DNA from: Eubacteriaceae bacterium ES3
Lineage (GTDB): Bacteria; Bacillota; Clostridia; Eubacteriales; Eubacteriaceae
Length of the DNA: 64,000 nt
Direction of reading: 5' to 3'
Assembly (NCBI GenBank): GCA_030586155.1
Contig: CP130741.1
Span: 1,482,680-1,546,679, forward strand
Part shown: positions 36,771 to 46,664 of the stretch, piece by piece
Numbering within the stretch: position 1 is the first letter of the stretch
Layout of the letters: every line of letters begins with the position of its first letter
The notes under the pieces: model-generated
The model's input: the letters and a program-made list of their open reading frames with translations, nothing else
What the model was told of the DNA's origin: nothing
Databases searched by the model: none
Made by a program: the position numbers and the translations under genes

Positions 36771-36953
36771 TTTATATTCTAACAGCATCTCTTCATCGCT
36801 TCGAGAATCATAACCATAACGCTTTTCATAATCTGAACGGATTGAGTCGTACTCTTTTTGCGTTAGTTTCTTTGGTTCTGCAATGCTTCATCCTTATTTC
36901 TGGGAACACAGGTCCTAAGATAGAAATTATTTCCCTGTACTCCCATTTCTTTT

Positions 36954-39683
36954 TTATTTTCTTCTTCCGAAAATGCCACCAATAATGTCACCTATACCAC
37001 TCTTAGGTGCCTTCTTAGCTGCATCCTGGAGCAATGATATAAGCATCTTCTTTACCGGAGGTTCACCGCAATTAGCCTTTGATACCTGTTCCGCAAGATT
37101 TGACTTATAGTAATCCGGCAATGCTTTGACAAAGCATGATTTCAACATATTAGCAGTATCTTTTACTTGTGCAGCTTTCATACCTGGAATCTTAAATTCA
37201 TAGTAGAATGCTTCGCATAAGGTAATCATAGAATTAACAAACTTTTTGCCTTTTGCACCAGATAATACTTCATCAACATAACACTTAATATAATCCTGTT
37301 TCATTCTGGAATCAGCAATATCAAAAAGGCTTAAAAAGGCTATGTGAACTTCAGAATCACAGAATTCAGCAGCAGTTTGTGCCAAGTTGGCAAAATATTG
37401 ACCACTTGTAAAACCATATGGTAATGCTAACTTCAAGTGAGCGAACTCGTTCATTGCATCTACCACCTTTTCGGGTTTACGTTCACGCTCCATATTTTTA
37501 CGCAAATCATAAAATGCAATACCCACCGAAGTCTTCCCTATCTCATTTGCCCATTCCTTCATTTCTCTGAATGTATTTGAAATCATTCCAGAAGTTGATT
37601 CATATGGAATAACGGCATCCACACGCCTGAACAGCTCTTTCTCTGCTGAAGGAAACAGCCTATTCCCCCTAATGCTTCGAATAAGGCTGTCGAGATGAGA
37701 CGGATTCTCAACCTTAATACATGCGTCAAAAAATGCAATGCCTGTATTTTTGCTCTTTCCAAGCAGTTTTACAGAATCCTCAAACGCATGATAAAGTTCG
37801 CTCTCACATTTTCCAGCCTTCAGAACTGCATTTGTCAACAAATGCTCAATTATATCAATATTTGTTTCAGAACTCCTGCAAAGCGTCCTACATAATTCTA
37901 TAACATTTCCTCCACTAAGATCAATAATGGAATCCCACAACATCTCGTTTTTTGCAGGCATGTGCTGTTCGAAATACTGAGAAACTGATAGTGCAACTGC
38001 ATTAATTACATCATCAGATCCACTTATTCCATCCAACGCTACGCGTAAAGCATTCCTATCGTCAATCAGAGCAATCAAACTTCTGCACACGAATCGATAT
38101 TTCTCATTGCTTTCCAGAATAGATTTAATACCATTTCTCTCAAGAGAAAGCATATCGTAATACATTTCCATAATTGTACCGATTGTAGAAGAAGTTATGT
38201 TTTCAAATTGGTTACTGTAACTCGTTAAATCGCCATCATTAAACAGATCTTGCAATGCAGGGCGAACAATATCCTGAACTCCACCAGATTTAATAGCACT
38301 CCATGTACAAGCCAAAGCGGTTCCAGACACTTTCAAATTCGTCAATCCATTACTCAGCTGATCTGCTAAACATCCGGTGACCTCTCCAGTTCGTTTTGTT
38401 AATTTTGCTATATTCCAAAGCACCTTAAGGAATTCGAAATTATTTCTTTCATCTTCTGCGGCAAAACGCTGATAGCCACGCATACCCTCATCAAGAATAT
38501 ACATATTCAATACATCATTTTGCGGAACTCCATACTGAGTTATTACCTGTAATTCTGCACTAGCTTCTCTGTAATTCCACTTTTCAACTCGGTGATTAGA
38601 ATCCAAAAGATACTTATATGCATTGTACAATTCTGGAATTTTATCGGTTATAGTTGTTACTGGAAAACTAGGCAAAACGATACTTGTAAAATCAATAATG
38701 TCTGCTTCATACTGAACAGTTGCAGAATAATAAGCTGATTGTATGCTATCATCAGTTGCAAAAGTTGCTGTGTTAGAAGTACCATCAATCATTACGAAAT
38801 TACTTGTCGGCATCTGTTTGACAGCAGCGCAAAAATTATCCTTAGGATGATATCCCACTATCATATTGTACGGGTGTCTACTCAGTGCCATACTGTTGTT
38901 ACGCATCGGATAATATTTGCCTGTTTCATCTGTATAGAAGAACATACTATTATCGTTCTGTGTGCCGAGTTTTGTTTTATTCGTTGCGAAAGTAATCTTT
39001 TTAGCCATTTCCGCACTAAAGGCGTACTCGATAGCTGCAATCCAAAGCTCAACATTCTCTGGAACGTCCTTAATCAAGAGAACTTTTCTTTCATTTTCTG
39101 GTTTTTCATACTCGTGAACTAAAAACCAAATTCCAGCTTTAACAGCTTCTGCACGTCCAGCGTTTACAAATTGTTTAATTCTTTCGATAGTAATATAAGA
39201 TCCATTTGGAATTTCCTGTACAGTATTAAGCCAAGCGGGTTCTGCACTAGGATTTTCATCCAAATAGTAATCATTTTCAGATTTCAAATATGCATCCCAT
39301 GCAGATGCCCCAAACCACTTAAAAGGGTAATCCCCCGGCATTCCAACTAGACATTGCTTGATATATGTACCTGTTCTATGACTCTGCCCATTCTTTCTAG
39401 ATTCCTTACAATGTGGTCTAGCAACTTCAAAAGACATAGCATAAATATCAGTGGATAATGCTGTATATTCATATGAGTTAAATAAACCCGTCACGGAAGT
39501 TTCTTTTGCCCCATTTTGTACAGCTAAACGAGTTTGAAGAAAATCATAGTTTGATACAGGTGGATTAATAACCAGCTCTTGGCTCATCGAAAAAACGCCA
39601 AATCCATCTGCACGAACCACTTGACCTTTGTTTTTTAACTCACGATGAGGCATGCATCGTGTATAGATAAGTTGGTTAAGCAT
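36954..39683 (-). CDS. GAP1-like (GTPase-associated protein 1) large protein
   Basis: The 909-residue protein begins LNQLIYTRCMPHRELKNKGQ and continues GFGVFSMSQE. This resembles the N-terminal GAP1-N domain (type 2) of proteins encoded next to conflict-system GTPases. A middle region (residues about 110-260) and a long helical C-terminal part follow, with no enzymatic motif visible. It lies 34 bases after the GTPase at 39718, which fits the expected GTPase-partner pairing. The family assignment is from memory of the motif and context; a profile search would settle it. The RBS AAGGAAGG precedes the ATG. Confidence 0.65.
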   Translation of the reverse strand: MLNQLIYTRCMPHRELKNKGQVVRADGFGVFSMSQELVINPPVSNYDFLQTRLAVQNGAKETSVTGLFNSYEYTALSTDIYAMSFEVARPHCKESRKNGQSHRTGTYIKQCLVGMPGDYPFKWFGASAWDAYLKSENDYYLDENPSAEPAWLNTVQEIPNGSYITIERIKQFVNAGRAEAVKAGIWFLVHEYEKPENERKVLLIKDVPENVELWIAAIEYAFSAEMAKKITFATNKTKLGTQNDNSMFFYTDETGKYYPMRNNSMALSRHPYNMIVGYHPKDNFCAAVKQMPTSNFVMIDGTSNTATFATDDSIQSAYYSATVQYEADIIDFTSIVLPSFPVTTITDKIPELYNAYKYLLDSNHRVEKWNYREASAELQVITQYGVPQNDVLNMYILDEGMRGYQRFAAEDERNNFEFLKVLWNIAKLTKRTGEVTGCLADQLSNGLTNLKVSGTALACTWSAIKSGGVQDIVRPALQDLFNDGDLTSYSNQFENITSSTIGTIMEMYYDMLSLERNGIKSILESNEKYRFVCRSLIALIDDRNALRVALDGISGSDDVINAVALSVSQYFEQHMPAKNEMLWDSIIDLSGGNVIELCRTLCRSSETNIDIIEHLLTNAVLKAGKCESELYHAFEDSVKLLGKSKNTGIAFFDACIKVENPSHLDSLIRSIRGNRLFPSAEKELFRRVDAVIPYESTSGMISNTFREMKEWANEIGKTSVGIAFYDLRKNMERERKPEKVVDAMNEFAHLKLALPYGFTSGQYFANLAQTAAEFCDSEVHIAFLSLFDIADSRMKQDYIKCYVDEVLSGAKGKKFVNSMITLCEAFYYEFKIPGMKAAQVKDTANMLKSCFVKALPDYYKSNLAEQVSKANCGEPPVKKMLISLLQDAAKKAPKSGIGDIIGGIFGRRK

Positions 39684-39717
39684 TATATCGCCTTCCTTTC
39701 TTCAAAAAACATTGTGC

Positions 39718-40827
39718 TCAAAGAGCAGGAACAATACCTTCCTTTGAAAGCATCCAAATTAAAGGATCGAGAACTCTATGAGGCATTACCTTTCCTAACT
39801 GATAGCTACCTGTAGGAGGCTGTCCAAAGCTCGATACACCAAAGAATCTAACACTTCCTTTTTTGAAATTTGTGTTAATAGCATCTAAAAATGTAATTTC
39901 GCCTTGACTTTCCAGCCAATCTCTAATCTCAGCATCAACTGCATCTGCATCTGCTTTAACAAAACCTTTACGTGCCAGGTGTGGGCTAGGCTGCATAACT
40001 GTCGCTGATCCAAAGGTGTTTTTTACAGCATCAATTTTTGTAAATACAACTGCAACATCTCTATTAATCAGTTTCCCAGGTGCTATTCCACAGTTCTGTC
40101 TAATATAATTTGCTAATCCATCAACCATATCAGCAGATGCATCCGCATCGTGAGAAGCAGAAGTAGACCAATTGAGGATATTTTGCGGAATGCTAGATGC
40201 AACTCCATGCAATGCAAGAGGATCAATCAAAATAACCAGAGCTTTAGATCCCTCAATATATCTGCTAATAACCGAATCAATGTGCTCACAATCTTCTCCT
40301 GCTCCATCAAAAATGGTCAAAGAATATGAAGGGATAACTGTATTTGTCATTCTGTTCTTATCTTTTATTTTCCACAACTGTGGAGGAGGTGTTGTACCTG
40401 CTGCAGTTGCAGCTACTGGCTGTCGCATATTATAAATTGCTCTGTCATTTTCCTGGAAAATAGCAGTTGTGATCGAATCCATTGAAGATAAGACCCACGG
40501 GGCCCCTGCTGTATGTCGCAATTCATGGAGCATGGTTGTCAGAAAATTGGTTTTACCAGAGCCTGTAATTCCGAGAATACTGAAGCGCAGATATTTTTTA
40601 TAATCTAGAATATCTGACGGCAATTTGCTGTCACAAGAAGAACACTGTCTTGCGCTGGCAAATCCTCTGCAACCAGACTGCTTGCACTTAGGGGTTTTCT
40701 TTAGCAAAATTTCTGTTTTAGATGGTGTTGCTGGTGTTCCACAAATGTTGCATACCATCTTCAGATCTTTGCTACGAAGTTCCTGAAGACAGTATGGACA
40801 AAGAACATCTGAATGTAATAAAGCCAT
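39718..40827 (-). CDS. Zinc-ribbon TRAFAC-type GTPase (double-GTPase-2-like)
   Basis: The 369-residue protein starts with two zinc ribbons (CPYCLQEL/CNICG, then CKQSGCRG/CSSC). The GTPase domain follows: P-loop GITGSGKTNF at residues 86-95, switch motif FDGAGED at 173-179 and the base-specificity motif FTKIDA at 262-267. It probably works with the GAP1-like protein next to it. Unlike the island's other GTPase it has no membrane helices, so the pair may act in soluble and membrane-bound steps. Confidence 0.75.
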   Translation of the reverse strand: MALLHSDVLCPYCLQELRSKDLKMVCNICGTPATPSKTEILLKKTPKCKQSGCRGFASARQCSSCDSKLPSDILDYKKYLRFSILGITGSGKTNFLTTMLHELRHTAGAPWVLSSMDSITTAIFQENDRAIYNMRQPVAATAAGTTPPPQLWKIKDKNRMTNTVIPSYSLTIFDGAGEDCEHIDSVISRYIEGSKALVILIDPLALHGVASSIPQNILNWSTSASHDADASADMVDGLANYIRQNCGIAPGKLINRDVAVVFTKIDAVKNTFGSATVMQPSPHLARKGFVKADADAVDAEIRDWLESQGEITFLDAINTNFKKGSVRFFGVSSFGQPPTGSYQLGKVMPHRVLDPLIWMLSKEGIVPAL

Positions 40828-40839
40828 ATTTTTCCTCCC

Positions 40840-43800
40840 TTATGGTACTTTGCAGCTTTCGATATCGCTTGGTGTTATTTCGAAAGCTGACATATAATCC
40901 TCTTGAATAAAAAGTCTCAACGGTGTAGCAGATGAAATTGCATTCCAAGTGCTATCCTGAAACGAACAGACGTATTCTCCATTTTTAAATCCAATATCCG
41001 ATTCTGGAACTGTATGAATTATAACAGTTTTCGGATCCAGTAATTTCATCGGAATATGTCCATCTGATTTATATACTACGTATATTTCTGGTATTTCTTC
41101 TGCATTTGAAGATACAGTCAATTTACAGTTTTTTGCCTTCGTTCGACCAAAGAAACCGCTCGTACCCCAAGTAAATCGATACGATATCTTTTCTTTTGGT
41201 TTATTGCTTAATCGCAACTTCGATGGTTCGGAATAAATGATGCTTTCATCCGACATTTTGTACTGACCAATCACCGAAATATAAAGATCTGTTTTGGGAA
41301 TCGTTTCAACAAGAATCATCCCATCTCGTTCGTATTCATGCAAAGAAACAATCGATAAAGACTTTTTCTTTGCATCTTCAATCGTAGCCCACGGAACAGT
41401 AGCCCCCGTCTTCTTCGCAACAATATAATGTATTCTTTCAAGATTTTTCGGTCTATTTGCCAATACAATTCTTAATCGGTTTCCCTCAATCCTTGTTTGG
41501 CATTTGTCGATTTCACATTTTTCAACACTTGAAACACGAACAATATCCGAAATGATTCCCTTAGAACCTGCAACACAAATTACTGCCAAAGAACATGACA
41601 TGTTTGATGGAATCTCAAACTGAGCCTGCATTGAAGTACTCATTGTATTTGCATAATTTCGTACGTTTCCAATCATTAAATTAATATCCGTTGCAGAAAT
41701 GACCTGTCCAATAAGACTATTAGCTTCATTTGATAAAACCTCTCGAATAAGAACACTCTGTTGAGCGTTATCCGGAGAATTCCATCGAATAGTGACTAAT
41801 CGTCCTTCAATTCGTGATGTAATGTTTCTCAATGCTATTGGAGGTGGTTCAGGTTTCAGCATTACTGTAACACCGCGACTATACCTAAAACTGCTTTCGT
41901 AAGGATATACGCACTGGAGACGATATCCATATGTATTGTTATTCGAAACCCCAGCATCATCAAAGTTTGCTGAAGCTTTGGCTGCCACAACTATACTTCC
42001 AGAAGAAGGACTCTCTGCTGGAATTGCATTCGTACTTCTAAGAATTCGAACACCGATACAATTCGGAGGTAAAACCCAGCTAAAACGACAAACAGCATTT
42101 TCAGCAGAGGTTCGAAAATATTTTGTAGCCAGTTCACTGAAGTTTACAATTTCACATATAGAAGGATCAGAAAAAACATTCAGTCTGCAAGCGAAAACTG
42201 CATATCCATAACTAATACCTGGTTGCAAAGAAGTATCCTTATAACTAAGTTCTCCAATATCTGTAGCCAAAACTTCACCATCTGCCTGTCTCTGGGGGAT
42301 GTCATTTTTCTTTCTTACAACTTGATATTTAATGCCCTTGTCACCAGTTGCATTCCAAGAAAGTGTGCAGGTCAATGAAGCTGTTCCCATTACTGCTGCA
42401 TTTAAGTTCAATGGTTTCCTTGGTATTGAAGAAATCAGCACATCTATTGCTGGCTGATAGTCTTCAACAATTTGAAGAATTTCAACACATCTATTTGCTT
42501 TGTCTACAGAAGATAACGATCCAGCAGGCATTCGTCGCTTAACTTCCGCCATCTTTTCATCAATCACTTTCTTCTGACTATCCAGCTTCAATTGAGGCAT
42601 TGATGCACTTAATGTTCCCAATAAAGTCTGTGCTTTACAGAACATTCGGGCAGCTATTAACGCCTTTAGTTCATTTAGTGGTCGATCATACTTATCACGC
42701 TCAGCTTTTATTCTTTGTGATAATTCTGAAAGTTTTTGATGTCTGGGAAAAGCATTCTCTGCATTGGCATACTGCTTACTTGCCTCGCCAAAATCCATTT
42801 CCTTAAGTGCGAATTCTGCCGCTTTAATATACTCATCAAAGAATTGCATTTCAGAAACCAAGAATCCGCAAGAACAACGATCTGCTATTGCAGGTGCACT
42901 TTTGTGGCATTTCGGACATTCAATATAAAGAGGTGCGCCACAGACAGTACATTTCCCCTTTTCTGCATCTTCTCTAGTTCTAAACTCTGCAGGTGTTTTA
43001 CATGAGCCACACGTCAGATGAATTAAAGCTTCCAATGGCTCATAAGAATCCTGCATTAGGCCAGCCTCTTGGTTATATAATGCTAAGGATAAGTTGTAGT
43101 CTGGAAAACTTTTCTGGATTGTCCTTATGCAACTATCAGCAAAATAGCGATCCTTTTTAAAGTCCTCCGGTGCTGACTTTAATAGAGAAAAGAAAGCTTT
43201 CAGCTTCTCTCTTTCTAAAGACTGGTCATATTTCTTACGATTTACTTCTGTATTGAAAACCTGTGTTGTTCCAGCAGTAAACAAGTCAGCCAACAAATGG
43301 CCCTGCGCACTCATGTCGCTAGCAAACTGAGCTGCCCAAGATTCCATGATGCTATAGAGCTCGGTCGTTCTTTTCTTATGATAGGATCCAGTGTCACTAT
43401 CGCTTCCACCACAAAAATAGCACGCCAAATCATATAAATCTGTTACTTTTGATGTCCACGGATACTTATGTATTGCCATTGCCTGCAATTGTGAGATTTT
43501 ACTGCTGATATTGCCAGCTACGACAGTCGTTAAAAATGCATCATTAAGATTAACTGCCTTGGTTACCCGTTGAACCACAAATCCTTTTTTTACATAAGTA
43601 TCTTCTATCGTTTTAGGAGATAACTTTAATTTAAGATGCACATTCCTTATCTGTGCGTTCGTCACCTCAGGTGTTCCTGATTGGCCTACAAGCATGATGT
43701 CTACCAGTTGTTCCAACTGTTGTGTACGAACTTCTTTAAGGGTACGTGCCTCTACATTTCTTGTCTTGTTCTCGTGCAAAGTCTCAACCATATTGTCATG

Positions 43801-43971
43801 AAGAGACAACTCATCTGAAAGGACAGCTCTACGTTCGGCAATTGTTTCGTTTGCAAGCATATCCTCTGTACGCTTCTTCCACTCCGCAATTGCTTTGTCA
43901 ATACGTCGCTGATTTTTTTCAGGCGGATCAAAGTCGAGACCAAGAACTTCAAAATAATTCCGTCTGTCCAT
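40840..43971 (-). CDS. Large J-like/zinc-ribbon/Fn3-like multidomain protein
   Basis: The 1043-residue protein begins RRNYFEVLGLDFDPPEKNQR, similar to the first helices of a J domain, but no HPD motif follows, so it may not stimulate Hsp70 ATPase in the usual way. Residues 321-370 contain zinc ribbons (CGSC/CTVC, CPKC/CSCG), then a TPR-like helical stretch (GEASKQYANAENAFPRHQKL). From about 515 on there are several Fn3-like beta domains (LSWNATGDKGIKYQVVRKKN, YGYAVFACRLNVFSDPS). It lies between the Hsp70-vWA gene and the GTPase and probably links chaperone and GTPase parts. Confidence 0.6.
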   Translation of the reverse strand: MDRRNYFEVLGLDFDPPEKNQRRIDKAIAEWKKRTEDMLANETIAERRAVLSDELSLHDNMVETLHENKTRNVEARTLKEVRTQQLEQLVDIMLVGQSGTPEVTNAQIRNVHLKLKLSPKTIEDTYVKKGFVVQRVTKAVNLNDAFLTTVVAGNISSKISQLQAMAIHKYPWTSKVTDLYDLACYFCGGSDSDTGSYHKKRTTELYSIMESWAAQFASDMSAQGHLLADLFTAGTTQVFNTEVNRKKYDQSLEREKLKAFFSLLKSAPEDFKKDRYFADSCIRTIQKSFPDYNLSLALYNQEAGLMQDSYEPLEALIHLTCGSCKTPAEFRTREDAEKGKCTVCGAPLYIECPKCHKSAPAIADRCSCGFLVSEMQFFDEYIKAAEFALKEMDFGEASKQYANAENAFPRHQKLSELSQRIKAERDKYDRPLNELKALIAARMFCKAQTLLGTLSASMPQLKLDSQKKVIDEKMAEVKRRMPAGSLSSVDKANRCVEILQIVEDYQPAIDVLISSIPRKPLNLNAAVMGTASLTCTLSWNATGDKGIKYQVVRKKNDIPQRQADGEVLATDIGELSYKDTSLQPGISYGYAVFACRLNVFSDPSICEIVNFSELATKYFRTSAENAVCRFSWVLPPNCIGVRILRSTNAIPAESPSSGSIVVAAKASANFDDAGVSNNNTYGYRLQCVYPYESSFRYSRGVTVMLKPEPPPIALRNITSRIEGRLVTIRWNSPDNAQQSVLIREVLSNEANSLIGQVISATDINLMIGNVRNYANTMSTSMQAQFEIPSNMSCSLAVICVAGSKGIISDIVRVSSVEKCEIDKCQTRIEGNRLRIVLANRPKNLERIHYIVAKKTGATVPWATIEDAKKKSLSIVSLHEYERDGMILVETIPKTDLYISVIGQYKMSDESIIYSEPSKLRLSNKPKEKISYRFTWGTSGFFGRTKAKNCKLTVSSNAEEIPEIYVVYKSDGHIPMKLLDPKTVIIHTVPESDIGFKNGEYVCSFQDSTWNAISSATPLRLFIQEDYMSAFEITPSDIESCKVP

Positions 43972-43992
43972 TGGCTATTGTACCTCGCCTAT

Positions 43993-46242
43993 TTACTCAT
44001 TTATTGCAAGCCATGTAGCAACTGCTGTTTCTGCACCAGTACGGCTCCGCTTTCCTGTATTACTTCCTCCACCAATTTCCTGAGCAATTTTCCCAAAACT
44101 TTGTATTAATTCGCTCTGGTCAACAAGCATGGAGTCAATATATCCAGAACTGATATCTCTTAAGAACTGTTCATCTGCAGAGCCAAATCCGATACCGGTG
44201 ATGTCTATATCCATTCTGTGGCATTTACGTGCTTCGCTGACTGCAAGAGACTGATTTTCCCACATACCATCTGCTAGGACAATTCCAAGAAGCTTTCCTT
44301 TGACTCGTCCAAGCATAGACTGGAAATCATTAAATGGATGTCCAGCATTACATACTCCAGTCATACACTCTGTAATAGAACGAATAGACGCTTTACACTC
44401 ACTTAAATTCGATGTAAGAGGCTGTACAATCTGAGATTTATCTGACACAGCAATAACACCAATTTCAACATCACCGGGATAGTCTTCGAAATTGTCAACA
44501 AAATGGCACATTGCATTTCTTGCATCATCAATTGGCTTTCCAGACATACTTCCAGATACATCAACTGCCATAACAACAGACAATGCCTCTGCAGAAGGTC
44601 GCATTTCTTCCGAATCAATTGGACGGCCAAATTTGCTCATATCTGCCAGAACAGGTTCCTCTCTAATCGGAAGATCCACTGTTCCATTTCCTTGACGAAC
44701 CTGTACATGCACCATTCCATTAATATCGTAGCTGTACTGAATTTTTATTGTTGTAGGGTTATCGTTTCTATCATGGTTAATGCCAGAAACTACATATTTT
44801 CCAATTATTTCACATTCCAAAGGAGCCTTAACGCCCTGTAATACATAGATCTCCATTTCATTATCACCACGAGCGGATGTGTAATAATGAAATGCTTCAG
44901 CACATTTTACCGGAATTCTCTGGTTTGCCGGAACAATCGTCTTATTAATATAATGTATACCATCTGCACTAACTGCAATGACTCCCATTGCATGTGCAAC
45001 TACGTCCACATGACTCATACATAACGCATTATTTAACGCAGTTTCTTTACCTACCATGTCCGGCAAAGAATACTTAGGAGAAGCTGGTGATGTCTTTTGG
45101 ATCGCTTTTTTAAATTTAAAGAAGCTTCCGCTGTCTGCATTATTTTCTGCAGGAGGAGCCATTGAAATAACGCTATATTCCGGTAATGGTAAATGCACCT
45201 GAATTGCAGCGCCTAAAGCAACAGCCTCATCCGGATTAACCTGCGCAAGCGTATGCCCACTGATGCGTTTTAAGTAAGCAGAAACCTGTCTCATTCTGGT
45301 TGAACCACCTACAAGCAGAATATCCGTAATGTCTCGCCATCCTATGCCTGAACCACGAAGTAAACTTTCACACAAGGTTCCCGTTCGTTCAATCAAATCC
45401 GCCGTGTTCTGTTCGAATTCCTCAAGTGACATGGTTGTTGAGTACCACCCATATTCAGGAAGGTTTAAACGAACATTAGCAACGTTTCTTGAGGTCAACT
45501 GTTTTTTAATATTCTCCGCATTCTGTGTAACTATCTGATGAATTTCAGGATATTCAGAGACATAATACCCCGTCTCACTCCCGATTTTACTCTCTACTAA
45601 TGCACAAATACGAGCGTCCCAATCCTTACCACCGAGAGTATGATCTCCTGTAGTCTGCAGAGATTCCATCTGATTGTTCTTTTTCATTTGAACAAGCGTT
45701 ACATCAAATGTACCTCCACCAAGGTCATAAACTAGCACACGTGCGTTTTCTCGCCAATGTTTAACACCATAATTCATAGCTGCAGCTGTAGGCTCATTAA
45801 TAATCTGTCGAACTTTCAAGCCCGCCTTTTTTGCAGCCTTCATGGTCGCCTGGCGCTCTTTATGGTAGAAATATGCTGGAACAGTTACTACCGCTTCATC
45901 TACCTTCTGATGAGTAACTGCTTCAACCTCTTCTTTCAAATATCTAAGTAAAATGGTCGAAAGATCTTCAGCCGTGTACTTCGTTCCATTAAATGAACAA
46001 TATGTATCCGGATTACCCATACTTCTTTTAAATACTGAAGCACAGCCCGATTCACCGGTCTCGAAAGCCTCTAGTGCATCAGAGCCGACTATTATTTCAT
46101 CATCTTCTGTAAATTGAATAACAGAAGGCGTAATTCTTTCCCCTAGCGTATTAGGGATTATGATTGGCTGACCATTTTTCTCATCCATCATAGCAACAGC
46201 TGAGAACGTGGTACCCAAATCAATTCCTACTTTAATTCCCAT
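43993..46242 (-). CDS. Hsp70-vWA fusion protein
   Basis: The 749-residue protein has a full Hsp70 nucleotide-binding domain (residues 1-350: IDLGTTFSAVAMMD, VYDLGGGTFDVTLV, ILLVGGSTRMRQV). A substrate-binding beta region occupies about 405-530. In place of the helical lid is a von Willebrand A domain (552-735) with an intact MIDAS, DVSGSMSG, and later Asp in LADGMW. The fusion resembles TerY-type vWA partners in conflict systems and would couple ATP-driven client binding to metal-dependent protein docking. Its ATG overlaps the stop of the 70-residue gene (TAATG). Confidence 0.85.
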   Translation of the reverse strand: MGIKVGIDLGTTFSAVAMMDEKNGQPIIIPNTLGERITPSVIQFTEDDEIIVGSDALEAFETGESGCASVFKRSMGNPDTYCSFNGTKYTAEDLSTILLRYLKEEVEAVTHQKVDEAVVTVPAYFYHKERQATMKAAKKAGLKVRQIINEPTAAAMNYGVKHWRENARVLVYDLGGGTFDVTLVQMKKNNQMESLQTTGDHTLGGKDWDARICALVESKIGSETGYYVSEYPEIHQIVTQNAENIKKQLTSRNVANVRLNLPEYGWYSTTMSLEEFEQNTADLIERTGTLCESLLRGSGIGWRDITDILLVGGSTRMRQVSAYLKRISGHTLAQVNPDEAVALGAAIQVHLPLPEYSVISMAPPAENNADSGSFFKFKKAIQKTSPASPKYSLPDMVGKETALNNALCMSHVDVVAHAMGVIAVSADGIHYINKTIVPANQRIPVKCAEAFHYYTSARGDNEMEIYVLQGVKAPLECEIIGKYVVSGINHDRNDNPTTIKIQYSYDINGMVHVQVRQGNGTVDLPIREEPVLADMSKFGRPIDSEEMRPSAEALSVVMAVDVSGSMSGKPIDDARNAMCHFVDNFEDYPGDVEIGVIAVSDKSQIVQPLTSNLSECKASIRSITECMTGVCNAGHPFNDFQSMLGRVKGKLLGIVLADGMWENQSLAVSEARKCHRMDIDITGIGFGSADEQFLRDISSGYIDSMLVDQSELIQSFGKIAQEIGGGSNTGKRSRTGAETAVATWLAINE

Positions 46243-46454
46243 TATTTTACCTCCATAGAAATCACTTTGTTGGGAACTCCTCTAGGTTGAGTTCGCATAA
46301 TTTTGATTAGCTTTAGAATTTCATCTGTTGTAAGACTCTCCCAAGGTATTTCTCTCAATAGGAATTCTGAAGCTGTGGGTGTAAGAGCATCCATTGCAAT
46401 AATAGCGGCTCTTAGTTTTTTTTCGATACATTGTATATTGCACTCATTATCCAT
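46242..46454 (-). CDS. Small helical protein of the island, unrecognised
   Basis: The 70-residue protein (LRAAIIAMDALTPTASEFLL, IPWESLTTDEILKLIKIM) is translationally coupled to the Hsp70-vWA gene. A relic of a related protein (EVDWKRLTPENLFSFFVRIR) lies just upstream, so the family was duplicated here. It may be an adaptor for the Hsp70s; no known family was recognised. Confidence 0.6.
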   Translation of the reverse strand: MDNECNIQCIEKKLRAAIIAMDALTPTASEFLLREIPWESLTTDEILKLIKIMRTQPRGVPNKVISMEVK

Positions 46455-46471
46455 TTCGTGCCCTCCCCATC

Positions 46472-46567
46472 TTATTCTATAAAAAGATTTCTTATTCTGA
46501 CAAAGAAGCTAAATAGATTTTCAGGTGTAAGTCGTTTCCAGTCAACTTCGGCAATGAGTTCTTCGCA
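46472..46567 (-). pseudogene. Relic of a second copy of the 70-residue protein
   Basis: The frame CEELIAEVDWKRLTPENLFS continuing FFVRIRNLFIE to a TAA aligns with REIPWESLTTDEILKLIKIM of the intact neighbour. Upstream sequence to 46664 has no start in this frame. The gap 46455-46664 is otherwise empty. Confidence 0.45.
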
Positions 46568-46664
46568 ACATCGTCATGAAAATGATCAATCGAATACCAA
46601 ACCATATTAGCAATCAGGTTAGGTGAGTAAGTGCTGTCTTTTCATGGTCACGGTAGGGGTTGTA

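Larger units (their letters stand above)
35285..36884 (-). pseudogene. Small acidic protein, paralogue 1, split by IS3
   Basis: The front (36771-36884) reads AEPKKLTQKEYDSIRSDYEK then RYGYDSRSDEEM, and the back (35285-35466) reads KKAAFDKKFDEHYQ then an acidic tail ending REIDDDDGR. An IS3-type element lies between them. The codon at the start position behind AAGGATG is ATT, which would be a rare start. Confidence 0.6.
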
